DNA from: Marmoricola sp. OAE513
GTDB taxonomy: Bacteria; Actinomycetota; Actinomycetes; Propionibacteriales; Nocardioidaceae
Direction of reading: 5' to 3'
DNA: 64,000 bases
NCBI RefSeq assembly: GCF_040546585.1
Contig: NZ_JBEPOC010000001.1
Coordinates: 372,001 to 436,000 of the forward strand
This document shows, one piece after another, positions 60,993 to 64,000 of this stretch. The position numbers were made by a program, and so were the translations under genes. The number at the start of each line of letters is the position of its first letter. The first letter of the stretch is position 1. The notes under the pieces were generated by a model. It ran no database searches. It was not told the origin of the DNA and was given only the letters and a program-made list of their open reading frames with translations.

Positions 60993-61517
60993 ATGGCACG
61001 CATCACCCGGAACCTGGCGGCTGGAGCCGTCGCGGCACTCAGCATCGGCACCCTCGGCGCGACCGCTGCGCCGGCGAACGCCGACGGATCGCACCACCGC
61101 AACGGCGGCAAGGGCTTCTCGCTGACCAGGAGCGCGGCCGCCACGCTCGACAAGTTCGACGTCGACCTGGAGTGGGGCGGCAACGCCCGCCACAGCCGCC
61201 TCGCGCACGACCGCAACGGTGCGCGCGGGTCGATCACGTTCGACGGCACGAACGCCGACGTGACCTGGTCGCGGATCAGGATCAACGAGCGGAAGAACAA
61301 GGTCACCGCCGTGGTCGGCGGCGAGCGGATCGCCGTGCTGAAGTTCCGCGACTCCGACCGGAAGGCGCGCGCCACGCACCGTGGCCACCACCGCACGGTC
61401 CTCCGGCTCACCGATGCCGGCGCCGACTCGATCGACAAGGCGGCCGGCGCGGACGCGTTCGACGCCGGCGACGCCTTCGCCAAGAAGGGTCACCGTCACT
61501 ACCGCCACCACCGGTGA
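60993..61517 (+). CDS. Small secreted histidine-rich protein
   Basis: A 174-residue protein with a signal peptide (MARITRNLAAGAVAALSIGT then an Ala-rich cleavage zone) and a strong GGAGGTGATTACTC ribosome binding site before ATG 60993. The mature protein has FSLTRSAAATLDKFDVDLEW and many His residues (GSHHRNGG, ATHRGHHRTV, GHRHYRHHR at the C-terminus), suggesting metal binding. No family is recognised. A strong terminator follows at 61545-61576. Confidence 0.7.
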   Translation: MARITRNLAAGAVAALSIGTLGATAAPANADGSHHRNGGKGFSLTRSAAATLDKFDVDLEWGGNARHSRLAHDRNGARGSITFDGTNADVTWSRIRINERKNKVTAVVGGERIAVLKFRDSDRKARATHRGHHRTVLRLTDAGADSIDKAAGADAFDAGDAFAKKGHRHYRHHR

Positions 61518-61544
61518 CGTCCTGCAGGTAGACCCCGTACGACG

Positions 61545-61576
61545 CAGCGGGCCCCGGCTGGTGCCGGGGCCCGCTG
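61545..61576. terminator. Strong hairpin between convergent genes
   Basis: CAGCGGGCCCCGGC (61545-61558) and GCCGGGGCCCGCTG (61563-61576) form a perfect 14-bp stem with a four-base loop TGGT. It lies between the His-rich gene and proS, which end here from opposite sides, so it probably serves both. Confidence 0.75.
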
Positions 61577-61585
61577 TCGTTCAGA

Positions 61586-63367
61586 TCAGCTGCGCACCAG
61601 GCTGACGAGACGCTCGGCAGCGTCGCCGACGGCCACCTCGGTCCGCTCGCCCGTACGACGGTCCTTGATCTCGATCGTGCCGTCGGCCAGGCCGCGACCG
61701 ACCGTCACGATCGTCGGGACGCCGATCAGCTCGGCGTCCTTGAACTTCACGCCGGGGCTGACCTTGCCGGCACGGTCGTCGTAGATCACGTCGAGGCCAG
61801 CGCCCGACAGCGCGTCAGCGAGTGCCGCGGCCGCGTCGAAGATCTCGGCCTCCTTGCCCGCGGCGACCACGTGCACGTCGGCAGGCGCGATCTCGCGTGG
61901 CCACACGAGGCCGAGTTCGTCGTTGTTGCCCTCGGCGATCGCCGCGACGGCGCGCGAGACGCCGATGCCGTAGGAGCCCATCGTGACAACGACCTGCTTG
62001 CCGTTCTCGTCGAGCACCTTGAGGTCGAGCGCCTCGGCGTACAGGCGGCCGAGCTGGAAGATGTGGCCCATCTCGATGCCGCGCTCGGATTCCAGGGTCC
62101 CGTCACGTCCCTCGACCGCGCACACCGGGCAGGCGTCGCCGTCGCGCACGTCGGCGGCCTCGATGGTGCCGTCCGGGGTGAAGTCGCGCCCGACGACGAG
62201 GTCGATCACGTGCTTGCCGGCCTCGTTCGCACCGGTGACCCAGCGGGTGCCCGCCGACACCCTGGGGTCGACGAGGTAGCGGATGCCCGACGTCGACTCC
62301 TCACCGAGGACGCCGGGGCCGATGTAGCCCTTGACCAGGGCGGCGTGCTTGGCGAGCTCGGCCTCCCCCATCGGCTCGACCTCGATCGGCTCGAGCTGGC
62401 CCTCCAGACGCTTCTGGTCGACCTCGCGGTCGCCAGGCAGACCGATCGCCAGCGGCTCCCGGGTGCCGTCGGGGTGCTTGAGCACGACGAGGACGTTCTT
62501 GAGGGTGTCGCCGGCAGCCCAGGGCCGGTCCTCGCGCGGGTGCTTCTCGTTGAGCAGCGCGACGAGCGTGTCGATGGTGGGCGTGTCCGGCGTGTCCTCC
62601 GCGTGCGCGGCCGGTACGTCGTCGTACCCGACAGCGGCGGGAGCGGGCACCTCGACGGCCTCGACGTTGGCCGCGTAGTCGCAGGTGGTGCAGGCGACGT
62701 AGGTGTCCTCACCGACGGCAGCCTTCGCGAGGAACTCCTCCGACTTCGAGCCACCCATCGCCCCGGCCGTGGCCTTGACGATCACGTAGTCGAACCCGAG
62801 CCGGTCGAAGGTCTTGACGTACGCGGCGCGGTGCGCGGCGTAGGAGGCGTCCAGGCCCTCGTCGGTGGTGTCGAAGGAGTAGGAGTCCTTCATGACGAAC
62901 TCGCGTCCGCGCAGGATGCCCGCCCTGGGACGCGCCTCGTCGCGGTACTTCGTCTGGATCTGGTAGAGCCAGACGGGCAGGTCCTTGTAGGAGGAGTACA
63001 GGTCCTTCACGACGAGCGTGAACATCTCCTCGTGCGTGGGGCCGAGGAGGTAGTCGCCGTCCCTGCGGTCCTTGAGCCGGAAGATGCCGTCGCCGTAGTC
63101 GGTCCACCGACCCGTCGCCTCGTAGGGCTCCCGGGGCAGCAGCGCCGGGAACTGCAGCTCCTGGGCGCCCATCGCGTCCATCTCCTCGCGGATGATGTCC
63201 TCGACGTTGCGCAGCACCCGCAGCCCCAGCGGCAGCCAGGTGTAGATGCCCGGCGCGGCCCGCCGGATGTAGCCGGCCCGCACCAGCAACCGGTGACTGG
63301 GAACCTCCGCGTCGGCGGGGTCATCGCGCAGCGTCCGGACGAACAGGGACGACATCCTCAAGATCAT
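61586..63367 (-). CDS. proS: Prolyl-tRNA synthetase (bacterial type)
   Basis: Charges tRNA(Pro). The 593-residue class II synthetase has motif 1 and 2 sequences [40 protein letters not shown] and [20 protein letters not shown], and motif 3 [17 protein letters not shown]. The editing insertion typical of bacterial ProRS lies between motifs 2 and 3 (about 220-420). The Cys pairs [13 protein letters not shown] and GDACPVC are present. Start ATG 63367 ([17 protein letters not shown]). It is divergent from the next gene. Confidence 0.96.
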   Translation of the reverse strand: MILRMSSLFVRTLRDDPADAEVPSHRLLVRAGYIRRAAPGIYTWLPLGLRVLRNVEDIIREEMDAMGAQELQFPALLPREPYEATGRWTDYGDGIFRLKDRRDGDYLLGPTHEEMFTLVVKDLYSSYKDLPVWLYQIQTKYRDEARPRAGILRGREFVMKDSYSFDTTDEGLDASYAAHRAAYVKTFDRLGFDYVIVKATAGAMGGSKSEEFLAKAAVGEDTYVACTTCDYAANVEAVEVPAPAAVGYDDVPAAHAEDTPDTPTIDTLVALLNEKHPREDRPWAAGDTLKNVLVVLKHPDGTREPLAIGLPGDREVDQKRLEGQLEPIEVEPMGEAELAKHAALVKGYIGPGVLGEESTSGIRYLVDPRVSAGTRWVTGANEAGKHVIDLVVGRDFTPDGTIEAADVRDGDACPVCAVEGRDGTLESERGIEMGHIFQLGRLYAEALDLKVLDENGKQVVVTMGSYGIGVSRAVAAIAEGNNDELGLVWPREIAPADVHVVAAGKEAEIFDAAAALADALSGAGLDVIYDDRAGKVSPGVKFKDAELIGVPTIVTVGRGLADGTIEIKDRRTGERTEVAVGDAAERLVSLVRS

Positions 63368-63443
63368 GGGGAGAGGCTATCTGCGGGGGTGCCGGGGCAA
63401 CTAGGCGGTTCCGCCCGTGCTCGTCGTTCTCTAGGCTTCCGCC

Positions 63444-63827
63444 ATGGCTCTCAGGGACAAGCTCGCGACCGCAGTACAGCCGTACCTCCAGCCGGGCGAA
63501 CAGCTTCAGGTCGTCTTCATCGGGCAGTCGCACAGCCAGTGGCTGGCGCCACTCGTGGGATTCATCCCGTTCCTCTTCATCAACCGGTACCGCCAGGTCG
63601 CGGTCACCGACCGCCGCGTCCTGGTGCTCGACGGCGGCCACTGGAGCTCGATGAAGCCCCAGGCCGTCGCCTTCGAGCTCCCCCGGACCACCCGGCTCGG
63701 GCCGGGCTCGGGCATCTGGCACCGGATCGAGGCCGGCCCGGAGAAGATCCGGGTCGCGTACCGGTTCTTCAAGGACCTGCGCGAGGCCGACCGGCTCTCC
63801 GGGGCCGGCGCGACGCCGGTCGGCTGA
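63444..63827 (+). CDS. Small PH-like protein of unknown function
   Basis: A 127-residue protein. LQPGEQLQVVFIGQSHSQWL is followed by a short hydrophobic stretch (PLVGFIPFLFINRYRQVAVT) and a beta-rich part (TDRRVLVLDGGHWSSMKPQA) typical of bacterial PH-like proteins. No catalytic motif. Start ATG 63444, divergent from proS with a 76-bp gap. Confidence 0.65.
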   Translation: MALRDKLATAVQPYLQPGEQLQVVFIGQSHSQWLAPLVGFIPFLFINRYRQVAVTDRRVLVLDGGHWSSMKPQAVAFELPRTTRLGPGSGIWHRIEAGPEKIRVAYRFFKDLREADRLSGAGATPVG

Positions 63828-63828
63828 G

Positions 63829-64000
63829 TCAGCTCCGGCCCGCGCGCAAGGCGGCCCGGATCATCGGGAACTGCAGCGGCAGCCGCCCGTACGCCGCTGC
63901 CTTGAGCGGCAGGCTCTTCGACTTCGAGGCGTCGACGGCCATCTTCACGTTGCCGACGTACACCCCGGCGAGGAGCGCGGCGCTGGCGAGACCCGCGACC
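63829..64000 (-). CDS. DoxX-like membrane protein, C-terminal part (cut by window edge)
   Basis: The frame runs from the window edge to a TGA at 63829-63831. The visible 56 residues read LASAALLAGVYVGNVKMAV followed by a polar stretch and RLPLQFPMIRAALRAG, a pattern seen at the C-terminal end of DoxX-like membrane proteins. The start lies outside the window. It ends one base away from the stop of the convergent gene at 63827. Identification is tentative. Confidence 0.5.
   Translation of the reverse strand, partial: VAGLASAALLAGVYVGNVKMAVDASKSKSLPLKAAAYGRLPLQFPMIRAALRAGRS

Overview
The window is about 70% GC and carries a dense set of actinobacterial housekeeping genes. It holds a pyrophosphate-type phosphofructokinase, a class II DAHP synthase, an FtsK/rimO/pgsA/cinA block, RNase J next to lysine-pathway genes, and the rpsO-pnp and nusA-infB-rbfA-truB-ribF blocks. 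Gene content, codon use and the TCGAGCTTGCCGAGAC-type intergenic palindromes suggest a Nocardioidaceae (Nocardioides-like) chromosome; this genus call is inference. I see no rRNA, tRNA, CRISPR array, insertion sequence, phage gene or plasmid gene.

Layout. 1-9.1 kb: end of a TetR regulator, two unrelated DAHP synthases facing each other across a repeat-rich gap, a quinone oxidoreductase-like protein, an amino-acid permease, PPi-type phosphofructokinase, and a DUF1028 protein translationally coupled to glycerol kinase. 9.1-19.5 kb (minus strand): ftsK, a PH/HTH/DUF4115 protein, rimO, pgsA, cinA and a coiled-coil protein, interrupted by a plus-strand pair (GH15 glucoamylase/trehalase-like enzyme and a membrane protein). 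19.6-24.6 kb: a PIG-V-like membrane glycosyltransferase, an SRPBCC protein, a conserved hypothetical, RNase J and dapA. 24.7-33.6 kb: two related lipoproteins, an LLM flavin enzyme, folA-thyA, a DMT exporter, a GNAT, azlC with a frameshifted azlD, a secreted M4 protease and dapB.

33.7-39 kb: a SatD-like regulator pair behind a perfect AT-rich palindrome, then an M16 peptidase, pnp and rpsO. 39.1-48.6 kb is an accessory block lying between rpsO and ribF, genes that often sit together in actinobacteria: PadR plus a HAAS-domain protein behind a perfect palindrome, a molybdopterin oxidoreductase with a small partner, an MMPL exporter divergent from a histidine kinase/response regulator pair, and a SigE-type sigma factor with a membrane partner. 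48.6-56.1 kb: ribF, a DUF952 gene, truB, rbfA, infB, ylxR, nusA and rimP, an almost continuous minus-strand translation operon. 56.2-64 kb: a Tat lipoprotein with a ferritin-like partner, an ECF sigma factor whose reading frame extends upstream without a standard start codon, a membrane protein coupled to it, a secreted Ig-like repeat protein, a HAD hydrolase, a small His-rich secreted protein, proS, and two short uncharacterised genes.

The most notable unexplained signals are the operator-like palindromes at 33657-33678 and 40579-40603, a 46-bp perfect palindrome at 43096-43141, a 34-bp perfect palindrome inside a coding region at 56992-57025, the azlD frameshift near 30507, and the sigma factor start at 58852-58969. 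No complete, clearly new multi-gene system is evident; the best candidate is the SatD-like/membrane-protein pair with its operator.
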